This document shows, one piece after another, positions 24,326 through 33,419 of a stretch of 54,645 nucleotides of DNA. The stretch comes from Gemmatimonadota bacterium (lineage in GTDB: Bacteria; Gemmatimonadota; Gemmatimonadetes; Gemmatimonadales; Gemmatimonadaceae). The position numbers were made by a program, and so were the translations under genes. Below the pieces are notes generated by a model. It had not been told where the DNA came from and did no database searches. It saw only the letters and a list, made by a program, of their open reading frames with translations. Within the stretch, counting starts at the first letter, position 1, and every line of letters starts with the position of its first letter. The stretch spans positions 1-54,645 of the forward strand of contig PMYN01000118.1 of NCBI GenBank assembly GCA_003171215.1, in the 5' to 3' direction.

Positions 24326-26133
24326 ATTTTCTCGCCCCGCTCGCTCTTGTACTGGCCGGTGCGGCGGCCGTGCCGCTGGCGCTCCACTTGCTGCGCCGGC
24401 GCACCGGCGAGAAGGTGGATTTTCCGGCGATGCGCTATCTGCTTCGTGCCGAGCGCGAGCATTCGCGACAGCTCAAGCTGCGCAACCTGGCGCTCATGAT
24501 GCTGCGCGTATGCGCCGTGCTCGCCCTGGCGCTCGCCGCCGCGCGTCCGATCGGGCGGCTCGCCGGCAGTTCCCACGCGCCCACCGCGCTCGCGATCGTC
24601 CTCGACAACTCGCTCAGCACGTCGGTCGTCGTCAACGGAGCATCGGTGCTCGCGCGGCTGAAGGACGCGGCGCGCGGCGCGATAGGCCGCGCGAACGCGA
24701 GTGACCGGCTCTGGCTCGTGACCGCGGATTCCCGCGTCGTCGGCGGAGGCATGGGCGCCGTGCGCGCGGCGCTCGATCGCACCGAGCCGCTCTCGGGCGC
24801 CGGCGACCTGCGCGCCGCCGTCGCGCGCGCCGCGCAACTCGTGCGCGGTGGCGGCCTGCCGTCGCGACAGATCGCGGTCCTCACCGACGGACAGGCCACG
24901 AGCTGGACCTCGGCCGTTCCGCTCGACGGTGTTGCGGCGACGGTATTCGCGCCGGCGCTCGCCGCGCCGCGCAACCGCTCGGTCGTGAGCGCGCTCGCCG
25001 AGCCGCCGCACTGGACGCCGCGCGGCGCGGTGCGCGCCACGACCACCGCGACCGATTCCGTCACCTTCCGCGTGGCGGTCGGCGCGCGCGCGGCCGCTCG
25101 AGGGATCGTCGCCCCGGGAGAGGACATCGTCGTGCGGCTCGCGCCGTCCGAACGCGGCTGGATTTCCGGCGCGGTGGAACTCGAGCCCGATGAACTCCGC
25201 GGCGACGACGTGCGCTGGTTCGCCGTTCACGTCGGATCGGCGCCCGGCGTCGTCGCCGAGCCCGGATTCGGCGCGTTCGCGCGCACGGCCGTCGACGCCC
25301 TCGTGCAGGAAGGCCGCGTCTCGCGCGGCAACGACATCGCGATCGCGGGCGCCGAGTCGGCCAGGCGGCCGGGCGTGTTCTTCGCACCGTCGGACCCGGT
25401 GCAGCTCGGCGCTGCGAATCGCGCGCTCGAACGCGCGGGAATTCCGTGGAAGTTCGGCGCGTCGCGAAGCGGGCCCGCGCCGGTCACCGGAACGGGACTG
25501 TCGGGCGTGAGCGCGCTGCACTGGTACGCGATCGAACCGCGCGGCGCGCAGGAGCAGGGAAGCGTCGATACCGTCGCGCACGTCGGCAGCGATCCGTGGG
25601 CCGTCGCGGGCGACGGCTACGTGCTGGTCGCCTCGCCGCTCACGACGGAGGGCACGGACCTGCCGCTCCGTGCGAGCTGGGTTCCGTGGTTGGGATCCGC
25701 CATTGCCGATCATCTCGCCGGCGACGCCGGTGCGATAACGGAAGCCGCGCCGGGTGCGAGCATCGCGCGGCCCGCGTGGGCGCGTGAACTCGAGGAGCCG
25801 GACGGCACGCGCCGGCCGGTGCCGGAGTCACGCCTCGAGGCGCCGTCGCGAGCGGGTGTCTACTTCTGGCTGCGCGGCACGCAGCGCGCGGGTGCGCTCG
25901 TCGTGAATCCCGAGGTCAGCGAGTCGGATCTCGCCCGCTTGCCGATCGCGCAGCTGCGCTCGCGCTTCTCCGGCGCGGAGGTCGCCGCGACCGACGACGC
26001 GAGCCGCTGGACGGCATCGGCCTTCTCCCTCTCCGGGCGGCGCGCGCTCGACGGCGCCCTCATCGCGCTCGCCTTGCTGTTGCTCGCCGCGGAAGCCGTG
26101 GTGACGCGCGCGATCGCGCCGAAGCCCGACTGA
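24322..26133 (+). CDS. BatA/vWA-type membrane protein
   Basis: The 603-residue product begins with the BatA N-terminal signature: a first TM segment (NFLAPLALVLAGAAAVPLALHLL), RRRTGEKVDFPAMRYLL and a second TM (LALMMLRVCAVLALALAAARP). A vWA-like domain follows with LDNSLSTS as a MIDAS-type motif and VLTDGQATSW. A long extracytoplasmic region ends in a last TM (GALIALALLLLAAEAVVTRAI). The GTG start overlaps the DUF58 stop as GTGA. It is probably anchored in the inner membrane with the vWA domain facing the periplasm. Its partner is most likely the DUF58 protein. Confidence 0.8.
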   Translation: MNFLAPLALVLAGAAAVPLALHLLRRRTGEKVDFPAMRYLLRAEREHSRQLKLRNLALMMLRVCAVLALALAAARPIGRLAGSSHAPTALAIVLDNSLSTSVVVNGASVLARLKDAARGAIGRANASDRLWLVTADSRVVGGGMGAVRAALDRTEPLSGAGDLRAAVARAAQLVRGGGLPSRQIAVLTDGQATSWTSAVPLDGVAATVFAPALAAPRNRSVVSALAEPPHWTPRGAVRATTTATDSVTFRVAVGARAAARGIVAPGEDIVVRLAPSERGWISGAVELEPDELRGDDVRWFAVHVGSAPGVVAEPGFGAFARTAVDALVQEGRVSRGNDIAIAGAESARRPGVFFAPSDPVQLGAANRALERAGIPWKFGASRSGPAPVTGTGLSGVSALHWYAIEPRGAQEQGSVDTVAHVGSDPWAVAGDGYVLVASPLTTEGTDLPLRASWVPWLGSAIADHLAGDAGAITEAAPGASIARPAWARELEEPDGTRRPVPESRLEAPSRAGVYFWLRGTQRAGALVVNPEVSESDLARLPIAQLRSRFSGAEVAATDDASRWTASAFSLSGRRALDGALIALALLLLAAEAVVTRAIAPKPD

Positions 26134-26146
26134 TGGCGGGTTGAAC

Positions 26147-29100
26147 ATGGCGCTTCCGTCGCTGGTCGAACGGCTCTCGGAGCTTCCGGCGTTCACGCGG
26201 CTGCTCAGCACGCTCCCCGCCGGGCGCGCTCGCCAGCGGGTATCCGGGCTCGTGGGCTCCAGCGACGCCGTGCTCGTGGCCGCGCTCGCCGAGCATGCGC
26301 CGAACAGGATGCTGACCGTCGTCGCCGACCAGCTGCCGGAAGCCGAGCGCTGGCTGGCCGACCTGCAATCGGTGCTTGGCGAGCGGTTCGTCGCGCTCTA
26401 TCCGCCTCGCGAAGGATTCGGCGAAGTGGAGCCGCACGCCGAGGTCGCGGGCGAGCGCGTCGAGACCCTCGAGCGCATGACGCGTGGGGAGGTGCGCATC
26501 CTGCTGACGACCGCGCGCGCCATACTGGAGCGCACACGGCTGCCCAAGGCCCTGGCGTCGGCCCGTCTCGAACTGCGACGCGGCGACGTCTGGCGGCTCG
26601 ACGCGCTGGCGGCGCATCTCGAATCGGTCGGCTTCGAGCGGGTGGAGATGGTCGAGGACGTCGCGGAGTTCTCGGTGCGCGGCGGCATCGTCGACGTGTA
26701 CGGATTCGGGATGACCGAACCCGTTCGTCTCGAGTTCTGGGGCGACGAAATCGTCGAGCTGCGCCACTTCGACCTGCTGTCGCAGCGCGCATCGAAACCG
26801 GCGGAAGTCGCGCTCGTCCTTCCCGTGGACGTGAGCGGCGACGCGGAAGCCGGGGAGCGATTCGAGCGCACCACGCTCGCGGCGCTGTTTCCTCCCGAGA
26901 CGCTCGTGGTCGTGCCGCGCGGCGTGCACCTCGACCCCGAGATGCGGCGCACGTGGGAAGAGGCGGCGCACCACATCGACCTCGCGCGCCGCCGCGGCGA
27001 GGATGCGGCCTCGCGCGACGAGCTCTATCAGCCGCCGCAGGACGCGATGGCGTCGATGTCCGCGTTCCCGTTTCTGGAAATAGTCGGGCCCGACGGCGAC
27101 GACGTCGTCGCCTTCCCGATGCGCGAGCCGGAGACGATCGACCGCGACATGAAGCGGCTCGCCGCGCTCGTGCGCGGGAGCATGCCGACGATCATCCTCT
27201 GCGACAACGCGGGGCAGGCCGAGCGCCTCGACGAGCTTCTCGCGTCGCGTCCCGGCGAGCCCAGCCCGGCCGCGCTCGCGATCGGGGTGCTCGGCGGCGG
27301 CTTCGTCATTCCATCGAGCGGATCGACGGCGGGACTGCGCGTCCTCACGGATCACGAGATCTTCCGCCGCGAACGTCGCATTCGCCGGTCGCGCCGCTAT
27401 GCCACGGGCGTCGCACTCGAGGCGGTCACGGCGCTCAAGGTCGGCGATTATGTGGTGCACCTCGAGCACGGCGTCGGGATCTACCGCGGCATGAGCACGA
27501 TCTTCGCCGGCGAATCGACGATCGAGGTGATCGTCATCGAGTACGAGGGCGGCGATCGCCTCAACGTGCCGTTGTACCGGATAGACCAGGTCGAGCGGTT
27601 CCGCGCCGTCGGCGACGTGTCGGAAGACGCGCCCCCGCCGCACCTGCACCAGCTCGGCGGCTCTCGCTGGCAGCGCCAGCGCGATCGCACGCGTGGCGCG
27701 ATCCAGGAGATGACGGTCGAGCTCCTCGACCTCTACGCGCGCCGCAAGGTCGCCAGCCGGCCGCCGCATTTCGCCGACACCGCCTGGCAGCGGCAGCTCG
27801 AGTCGAGCTTCCTGTTCGAGGACACGCCCGACCAGCGCAAGGCCACCGACGACGTCAAGAAGGACATGGAGAGCACGCGCCCCATGGACCGCCTGCTCGT
27901 GGGTGACGTCGGCTACGGCAAGACCGAGATCGCCGTGCGCGCCGCGTTCAAGGCGGTCCAGAGCGGGAGGCAGGTGGCCGTGCTCGTGCCCACCACCGTG
28001 CTCGCCGGGCAGCATGCGCGCGTGTTCGGCGAGCGTTTCGCCGATTTCCCGGTGCGCGTCGAGGTGATGAGCCGCTTCCAGGGGCCGAAGGCGCAGCAGG
28101 AGATCATCGCGGCGCTCAAGGCCGGCAAGGTGGACATCGTCATCGGGACGCACCGGTTGCTCTCGAAGGACGTCGCGTTCTCCCAGCTCGGGCTGATCAT
28201 CGTCGACGAGGAGCACCGCTTCGGCGTGAAGCACAAGGAGCGCCTCAAGCAGCTCAAGCTCGAGACCGACGTGCTGACGCTCACGGCCACACCGATCCCG
28301 CGCACCCTGCACCTCGCGCTCGCCGGCCTGCGCGACATGACGCTGATGCAGACGCCGCCGCGCGACCGCTCACCCGTGCTCACCTTCGTCGAGCCCTGGG
28401 ACGACGGACTCATCGACGAAGGCATCTCGCGCGAACTCGACCGCGGCGGACAGGTGTTCTTCGTGCACAATCGCATCGAGACGATCGAGGCGATCGCCGA
28501 TCACGTGCGCCGTGTCGTGCCGCGCGCACGAGTCGGCGTCGGCCACGGCCAGATGCACGCGCGTGCACTCGAGAAAGTGATGGAACAGTTCGTCAGCGGC
28601 GAAGTCGACGTGCTCGTCTCCACGCTGATCGTCGAGAGCGGCCTCGACGTGCCGAACGCCAACACCATGTTCGTGAACCGCGCGGACCATCTCGGACTCG
28701 CGCAGCTCTACCAGCTTCGCGGACGCGTGGGCCGCTCGCATCGCCGCGCGTACTGCTACCTGATGGTGCCCGACGCCGTGGACGAGGATGCGGAGCGCCG
28801 CCTCAAGGTGCTCGAGCACCACACCGAGCTCGGCGCCGGCTACCGCGTCGCCCTGAAGGACATGGAGCTCCGCGGGGCGGGGAACCTGCTCGGTCCGGAG
28901 CAGTCCGGTTTCGTGCAGGCCGTCGGCTTCGACCTGTACCTGCGCATGCTCGACGAGACGGTTCGCCGCGTCATGCGCGGCGACAACGCGCCTCCGCCTC
29001 CGCCGGCCGACGTGTCGCTCGACCAGCCCGCGTTTCTGCCCGACGAGTACATCCCCAGCCAGGACGCGAAGCTCGACGTCTACCGCCGCCTCTCCGCCAT

Positions 29101-29440
29101 CGCCGAATCGGCGGCGATCGAAGACGTCCGTCTCGAGATCCGCGACCGCTTCGGCCCGCTGCCGGCGCCTGCCGAGGCCTTCTTCCATGTGGCCCAGCTC
29201 CGCGTGCTCGGCGCCTCCTTGGGCGTAGAGGGAATCCTGGTGCGCGGAGACGAGGCCCGTGTTACCTTTCGAGACGATGCGTTGCCGCGCATGAAGCCGC
29301 TCGCGGCCTCCTTCAAGGACGTGCAATTCCAGGTCGACGTGCGGCGTGTGCAGCCTCTGTCGCTGAAGCTCACGCGACTCGGCGGATCGCCCATTCTCGA
29401 GGGCTTGGTCCGCGCGCTCCGAACAATTGTCCTCCCATGA
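26147..29440 (+). CDS. mfd: Transcription-repair coupling factor
   Basis: The 1097-residue protein displaces stalled RNA polymerase and recruits UvrA. Domains run in order: a UvrB-like N-terminal region (about 1-330), the CarD-like RNA-polymerase-interacting domain (ALKVGDYVVHLEHGVGIYRGM, about residue 430) and the RecG-like translocase. The translocase has Walker A GDVGYGKTE, DEEH box VDEEHRFGVKHKE and motif TATPIPRTLHLAL. A C-terminal TRCF domain (EYIPSQDAKLDVYRRLSAI) follows. The ATG at 26147 is preferred; a TTG two codons upstream is possible. It lies 13 nt after the BatA-like gene and probably shares its transcript. Confidence 0.96.
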   Translation: MALPSLVERLSELPAFTRLLSTLPAGRARQRVSGLVGSSDAVLVAALAEHAPNRMLTVVADQLPEAERWLADLQSVLGERFVALYPPREGFGEVEPHAEVAGERVETLERMTRGEVRILLTTARAILERTRLPKALASARLELRRGDVWRLDALAAHLESVGFERVEMVEDVAEFSVRGGIVDVYGFGMTEPVRLEFWGDEIVELRHFDLLSQRASKPAEVALVLPVDVSGDAEAGERFERTTLAALFPPETLVVVPRGVHLDPEMRRTWEEAAHHIDLARRRGEDAASRDELYQPPQDAMASMSAFPFLEIVGPDGDDVVAFPMREPETIDRDMKRLAALVRGSMPTIILCDNAGQAERLDELLASRPGEPSPAALAIGVLGGGFVIPSSGSTAGLRVLTDHEIFRRERRIRRSRRYATGVALEAVTALKVGDYVVHLEHGVGIYRGMSTIFAGESTIEVIVIEYEGGDRLNVPLYRIDQVERFRAVGDVSEDAPPPHLHQLGGSRWQRQRDRTRGAIQEMTVELLDLYARRKVASRPPHFADTAWQRQLESSFLFEDTPDQRKATDDVKKDMESTRPMDRLLVGDVGYGKTEIAVRAAFKAVQSGRQVAVLVPTTVLAGQHARVFGERFADFPVRVEVMSRFQGPKAQQEIIAALKAGKVDIVIGTHRLLSKDVAFSQLGLIIVDEEHRFGVKHKERLKQLKLETDVLTLTATPIPRTLHLALAGLRDMTLMQTPPRDRSPVLTFVEPWDDGLIDEGISRELDRGGQVFFVHNRIETIEAIADHVRRVVPRARVGVGHGQMHARALEKVMEQFVSGEVDVLVSTLIVESGLDVPNANTMFVNRADHLGLAQLYQLRGRVGRSHRRAYCYLMVPDAVDEDAERRLKVLEHHTELGAGYRVALKDMELRGAGNLLGPEQSGFVQAVGFDLYLRMLDETVRRVMRGDNAPPPPPADVSLDQPAFLPDEYIPSQDAKLDVYRRLSAIAESAAIEDVRLEIRDRFGPLPAPAEAFFHVAQLRVLGASLGVEGILVRGDEARVTFRDDALPRMKPLAASFKDVQFQVDVRRVQPLSLKLTRLGGSPILEGLVRALRTIVLP

Positions 29441-29484
29441 CGGTAGTACTGCCGTCCGCCCTCTGTCCTCTGCCATCTGTATAA
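29440..29484 (+). promoter_or_regulatory. Short hairpin and CTCTG-rich leader before the parvulin gene
   Basis: An imperfect palindrome (29440-29455, ACGGTAGTACTGCCGT) directly follows the mfd stop. It is followed by a repeated CCTCTG-type segment up to the ATG at 29485. The style resembles the other low-complexity inserts at gene ends in this window. TATAAATG at 29480 overlaps the start codon and is not used as a promoter call. Confidence 0.35.
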
Positions 29485-30966
29485 ATGACTCGCATTCGTT
29501 TCCGCGCCGCCGCGCTCGCCGCCACGTTCGCCCTTACCGCCTGCGCCGGGCTGAAGGACGCGCTGACCGCGCACACGGACACCGTCGCGCGCGCCGGCGG
29601 ACAGGAGCTGACGGTCCAGCGGCTCTCACAGATGATGGCCGCCGCGAACGCGCCCGCCCGCAAGGACGTCGCGCTCGCGATCACCAACATCTGGGTGAAC
29701 TACCAGCTGCTCGGCGAGGCGGCCGCGCGCGGCGACTCGCTGACCGACCAGAAGCTCATCGACGACGGCATGTGGGCGCAGGTTGCCCAGATCAGGCTCA
29801 AGAAGCTCTTCGCCGCGGTGTCCAAGGCCGCGCCCGAGCCCGACGCCGCCAGCTACGAGAAGCACTACAACGACGGCGACATGCTGGCCGCGCGCCATAT
29901 CCTCTTCACCGCGAAGAAGAACGTCGCGAAACCGGCCGAGATCGAAGCCGCGCGGAAGCAGGCGGAATCCGTCTCCAAGCAGTTGAACGCCGGTAACTTC
30001 GCCGCGATGGCGAAGAAGTACAGCTCCGATCCCGGCTCGAAGGAAACCGGCGGCGAGCTGGGCGTGTTCGCGAAGGGCCAGATGGTGCCGGAGTTCCAGG
30101 CCGGAATCCTCGCGCTCAAGCCCGGCGAGATCTCGGGACCCGTGCAGTCGGATTTCGGGTTCCACATCATCATGCGCGAAAGCTGGGCCGACGCGAAGGA
30201 CAAGTTCATCAAGGCGTACGCGCAGGTCGCTCAGCAGTCGGCCGAGAGCACCTATGGCGCCAACATCGAGAAGGCCGCGAAGGTCGAGGTGAAGCCGGCC
30301 GCCGCCAAGACGATCCGCGCGGTTGCCGCCGATCTCGACGCGTTCCGCGACGACCGCACCGAAGTCGCGAGCGCGAAGGGCGTCGACATGACGGCCGCCA
30401 AGGTCGCGAAGTGGATGGCCGCGTATCCGCCGCAGACGCAGATCCGCGAAAAGCTCCAGCAGCTCCCCGATTCGGTGATGGGACTCTTCGCCAAGCAGCT
30501 CGTCGTCAACGAACTGATGCTGAAGGCGGCCGACAGCGCGAAGATCGTGCTCGACTCCGGCGAAAAGGCGACCCTTCGCCAAGTGTTCACGTCCTCGGTG
30601 TCGAACTCGTACGCCGGCCTCGGCATTACGCCGGCCGCCCTCGCGGACAGCGGCAAGAGCGTGTCGGCGCGCGAGAAGATCGCCGCGGCGCGTATCGAGA
30701 AGTTCATGGATGCGCTTCTCGCCAACAAGGCGCAGTTCGTCGACGTGTCGGAACCGGTGGCGAGGGTCCTTCGCTCGAAGTTCGAGGCTCGTGTGGTTCC
30801 GGCGGGAATCGACCGCGCGGTCACCGAGGCGAAGAAGGCGGTCGCCAAGGCCGACTCGGCCAAGGCGAAGAACATGCCACAGTCGGCTGTCCCGGCTCCC
30901 GGAGCGCCTGCACCGGCTCCACCGGCCCCGGCGAGTCCCGCGCCGGCACCAGCCAAGAAACCGTAG
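29485..30966 (+). CDS. PpiC/parvulin-type peptidyl-prolyl isomerase lipoprotein
   Basis: The 493-residue product has a lipoprotein signal (AATFALTACAG, lipobox LTAC). A helical chaperone segment follows, then a parvulin domain (MLAARHILFTAKKNVAKP to SGPVQSDFGFHIIMRESW, about residues 133-235) with the expected HILF, GGELGVFAKGQMVPEF and FGFHII motifs. A second helical region follows, with a Pro/Ala-rich tail (PAPGAPAPAPPAPASPAP). It is predicted to help fold outer-membrane proteins from the inner- or outer-membrane periplasmic face. The next gene encodes a second parvulin protein 9 nt downstream. Confidence 0.88.
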   Translation: MTRIRFRAAALAATFALTACAGLKDALTAHTDTVARAGGQELTVQRLSQMMAAANAPARKDVALAITNIWVNYQLLGEAAARGDSLTDQKLIDDGMWAQVAQIRLKKLFAAVSKAAPEPDAASYEKHYNDGDMLAARHILFTAKKNVAKPAEIEAARKQAESVSKQLNAGNFAAMAKKYSSDPGSKETGGELGVFAKGQMVPEFQAGILALKPGEISGPVQSDFGFHIIMRESWADAKDKFIKAYAQVAQQSAESTYGANIEKAAKVEVKPAAAKTIRAVAADLDAFRDDRTEVASAKGVDMTAAKVAKWMAAYPPQTQIREKLQQLPDSVMGLFAKQLVVNELMLKAADSAKIVLDSGEKATLRQVFTSSVSNSYAGLGITPAALADSGKSVSAREKIAAARIEKFMDALLANKAQFVDVSEPVARVLRSKFEARVVPAGIDRAVTEAKKAVAKADSAKAKNMPQSAVPAPGAPAPAPPAPASPAPAPAKKP

Positions 30967-30975
30967 GGAGGTCGC

Positions 30976-32361
30976 ATGACAGGCACCCGGGCGTTCGTTC
31001 AAACGGTTCTCTGCATCTGCGTCGCAGCTCCACTCGCGGCGCAGCAGCCCGGATCTGTCACCGCGCCCGTTGCGCCGAAGCCGGCGATGTCCGCGGGTCT
31101 CGCGCCGATCGGGATTCCGATCGACCGGATCGTCGCGATCGTCGGCCAGAGGCCGATCCTCTGGAGCGAGATCATGGACGCGATCTTCTACCTCAAGGGA
31201 GCCGGCGCGCAGATCCCGGAGGACAGCGCGGGCCTGATGGCGTACGCCCGCGATTCTGTCCTCAGTGACATGATCAACCAGGAAGTGTTGATCGCCGTCG
31301 CCAAGCAGTACAAGTCGGAGGTCGACGACAAGGATATCGCACCCGACGTCGACAAACGACTCAAGGAGCTGCACGGGCGATTCAAGTCGGACGCCGAGTT
31401 TCGCGTCCAGCTGAAAGCCGAGGGATTCGGCACCGAGACCGAACTGCGAACCTCGCTGCTCGATCGCCGACGTCGCGACATGCTGCAGGTGATGGGCAAG
31501 GACTCGCTGGCCGCGCACGGAAAGCTCTCGGCGCCGGTCAACGTCACCGAAGCCGACGTCACGGCCGCGTTCGAGAGGGCGAAGGGCAGGATCGGCAATC
31601 GCCCTGCGACGATCGCGTTCAAGCAGATCGTCATCGCGCCAAGGGCAAATGCCGTTGCGCGCGCCGCCGCGAAGGCCAAGGCCGAGTCGCTGCTCGTCGT
31701 GATCGAGAAGGGAGGCGACTTCGAGACGATCGCGAAGAAGGAGTCGATGGATCCGGGCTCGCGGGATCAGGGCGGCGCGATGCCGTTCACCAGGCGCGGA
31801 TTGATGGTGGACCCGTTCGACCGGGCGATCTTCTCGGGGGCGCCGCCCGGCACGGTCTTTCCCGTCGTGGTCGAGACGACGTTCGGGTTCCATATCATCC
31901 GCATCGATCGGGTGCAGCCGGCGCAGGTGAAGTCAAGCCACATCCTGATCATCCCGCACCTCGACTCGGCGGACCTCGCGCGCGCCCAGCTTGTTGCCGA
32001 CACCGTCATCACCAAGTGGCGCGCCGGTACGCCGTATGACTCGCTCGTGAAGTATTATCACGACCCCTCCGAGCTGAAGACGGTGCCGCTGAGTCCCAAC
32101 GACAGCACGATTCCGCTGGAGTATCGGAACGCCTTCGAGGGCGTGAAGAAGGGACAGCTCACGCGGCCATTCCAGATTCCGAATCCGCAGACGGGCTTTC
32201 CGAAGATCGTCATCGTGCTCATCACCGACCGTGCGGACGCCGGCGAATACACGGTGGCGGACGTTCGCGACAAGATCCGCCAGCAGCTCATCGAAGAAGG
32301 CCAGTTTCACCGCATGATCGACCAGTTGCGAAAGGAACAGTTCGTCAAGATCATGATGTGA
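30976..32361 (+). CDS. surA: SurA-like periplasmic chaperone/peptidyl-prolyl isomerase
   Basis: The 461-residue protein has a signal peptide (VLCICVAAPLAAQQ) and the SurA-type N-domain, beginning PIDRIVAIVGQRPILWSEIMDAI with MINQEVLIAVAKQY. A parvulin domain follows (IAFKQIVIAPRAN to VVVETTFGFHIIRIDRVQ, about residues 212-315), then a second degenerate parvulin-like repeat (VKSSHILIIPHLDSADL onward). SurA assists outer-membrane protein folding. A very strong ribosome-binding site (GGGAGG) precedes the ATG. pdxA follows with a one-base overlap, the same surA-pdxA order known from E. coli, which supports the assignment. Confidence 0.9.
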   Translation: MTGTRAFVQTVLCICVAAPLAAQQPGSVTAPVAPKPAMSAGLAPIGIPIDRIVAIVGQRPILWSEIMDAIFYLKGAGAQIPEDSAGLMAYARDSVLSDMINQEVLIAVAKQYKSEVDDKDIAPDVDKRLKELHGRFKSDAEFRVQLKAEGFGTETELRTSLLDRRRRDMLQVMGKDSLAAHGKLSAPVNVTEADVTAAFERAKGRIGNRPATIAFKQIVIAPRANAVARAAAKAKAESLLVVIEKGGDFETIAKKESMDPGSRDQGGAMPFTRRGLMVDPFDRAIFSGAPPGTVFPVVVETTFGFHIIRIDRVQPAQVKSSHILIIPHLDSADLARAQLVADTVITKWRAGTPYDSLVKYYHDPSELKTVPLSPNDSTIPLEYRNAFEGVKKGQLTRPFQIPNPQTGFPKIVIVLITDRADAGEYTVADVRDKIRQQLIEEGQFHRMIDQLRKEQFVKIMM

Positions 32362-33257
32362 TGCATTCGCGCGCACGTCTCGCCATCACGCTGGGCGACC
32401 CCCGCGGTATCGGCGGGGAGATAGTTCGCAAGGCGCTGGGCGATTCGCGCGTCGCCGCAGCGTGCGAGGCCGTGATCGTGGGTCCCTCCGGTCTCGAGGT
32501 GCGTCCCGATATTTCGGTGGGCTCCTGGCGCTCGAGCGGCGAAGTCGCCGATGCGGGCCGCCTCGCCGGCGTCGCCATCGAGCGTGCCGTGGCGATGGCG
32601 ATGGCCGGTGAGGTTGACGGCATCGTCACCGCACCCATCGACAAGGCCGCGCTGTTCGCGGGCGGATACGACTTTCCCGGGCATACCGAGATGCTCGCGA
32701 AGCTCACGGGTTCGCGCACCGCGATGATGCTCGCGTCGGATCGCCTGCGCGTAGTGCTGGCCACGACGCACATCGCCCTGCGTGACGTTCCCGCCGCGGT
32801 GACTCCCGATGCCCTCGCCCGGGCCGCCCGGCTCACGCGTGAGGGACTGCGACGCTGGTACGGAATTGCCGAGCCCCGGCTGGCGCTCTGCGCGCTGAAT
32901 CCGCACGCGGGCGACCACGGCCGCTTCGGCGACGAGGATGACACGATTCTGCGTCCGGTGGCGAGGGACGAAGGCATGTCCGGCCCGTTCCCCGCAGACA
33001 CCGTCTTCGTCCGCGCCATGCGCGGCGAGTTCGACGCCGTGATCGCCCCGTATCACGACGTCGGGATGACCGCCATCAAGGTCGCGAGCTTCGGACATGC
33101 GGTGAACGTGACGCTGGGGCTGCCGTTCCCGCGCACGTCACCGGATCATGGGACGGCGATCGATATCGCCGGTCAGGATCGCGCGGATGCGGGGTCGATG
33201 ATCGAGGCGATCCTTCAGTGTGCGAAATTCGCTCAGAGGAAGAGCGAGGGGTTCTAA
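32361..33257 (+). CDS. pdxA: 4-hydroxythreonine-4-phosphate dehydrogenase
   Basis: The 298-residue protein catalyses the NAD-dependent oxidation step of the DXP-dependent pyridoxal phosphate pathway. Motifs are ITLGDPRGIGGEIVRKAL, the metal and substrate histidines in VTAPIDKAAL/FPGHTEMLA, ALNPHAGDHGRFGDED, PYHDVGMTAIKV and TSPDHGTAIDIAG. It is slightly shorter than the typical 330 residues. The ATG at 32361 overlaps the surA stop (TGATG); a GTG at 32358 is possible. The last codons (SEGF) and stop lie inside a perfect 24-nt inverted repeat shared with the end of the convergent gene. Confidence 0.93.
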   Translation: MHSRARLAITLGDPRGIGGEIVRKALGDSRVAAACEAVIVGPSGLEVRPDISVGSWRSSGEVADAGRLAGVAIERAVAMAMAGEVDGIVTAPIDKAALFAGGYDFPGHTEMLAKLTGSRTAMMLASDRLRVVLATTHIALRDVPAAVTPDALARAARLTREGLRRWYGIAEPRLALCALNPHAGDHGRFGDEDDTILRPVARDEGMSGPFPADTVFVRAMRGEFDAVIAPYHDVGMTAIKVASFGHAVNVTLGLPFPRTSPDHGTAIDIAGQDRADAGSMIEAILQCAKFAQRKSEGF

Positions 33258-33419
33258 AACGGCGACGGGCGACGGGAACCAACGGCGACGGGTGACGAGT
33301 GAGCGGCGTCTTAGCGAAGGGCGAGGAGTGAGGGGTGCGAAGCAGACCATCCCCCTCACGCCTCGCCCTTCACCAAATTGCCGCTCACCCGTCACCCGTC
33401 GCCGTTTTAGAACCCCTCA
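33243..33419. repeat. Giant inverted repeat covering the 3' ends of pdxA and the CNNM gene
   Basis: A perfect 24-nt inverted repeat (33246-33269 with 33395-33418) spans the pdxA stop codon on one side and most of the CNNM-family stop on the other. Inside it, 33281-33307 pairs with 33380-33406 at 26 of 27 positions. A central hairpin built of GGGCGAGG..GTGAGGGG and its complement (about 33318-33370) completes a near-continuous stem. Both proteins end in Ser-Glu-Gly(-Phe) because of the shared sequence. Confidence 0.9.

Noticed and set aside
26060-28312. Minus-strand frame of 750 codons opposite mfd
   Set aside because: Antisense shadow of mfd; no recognisable domain and no start or Shine-Dalgarno support.
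29480-29487. TATAAATG read as a -10 box for the parvulin gene
   Set aside because: The box overlaps the start codon, so the transcript would begin downstream of the ATG.
29626-31893. Minus-strand frame of 755 codons opposite the two parvulin genes
   Set aside because: Antisense shadow; both plus-strand genes have signals, domains and good ribosome-binding sites.
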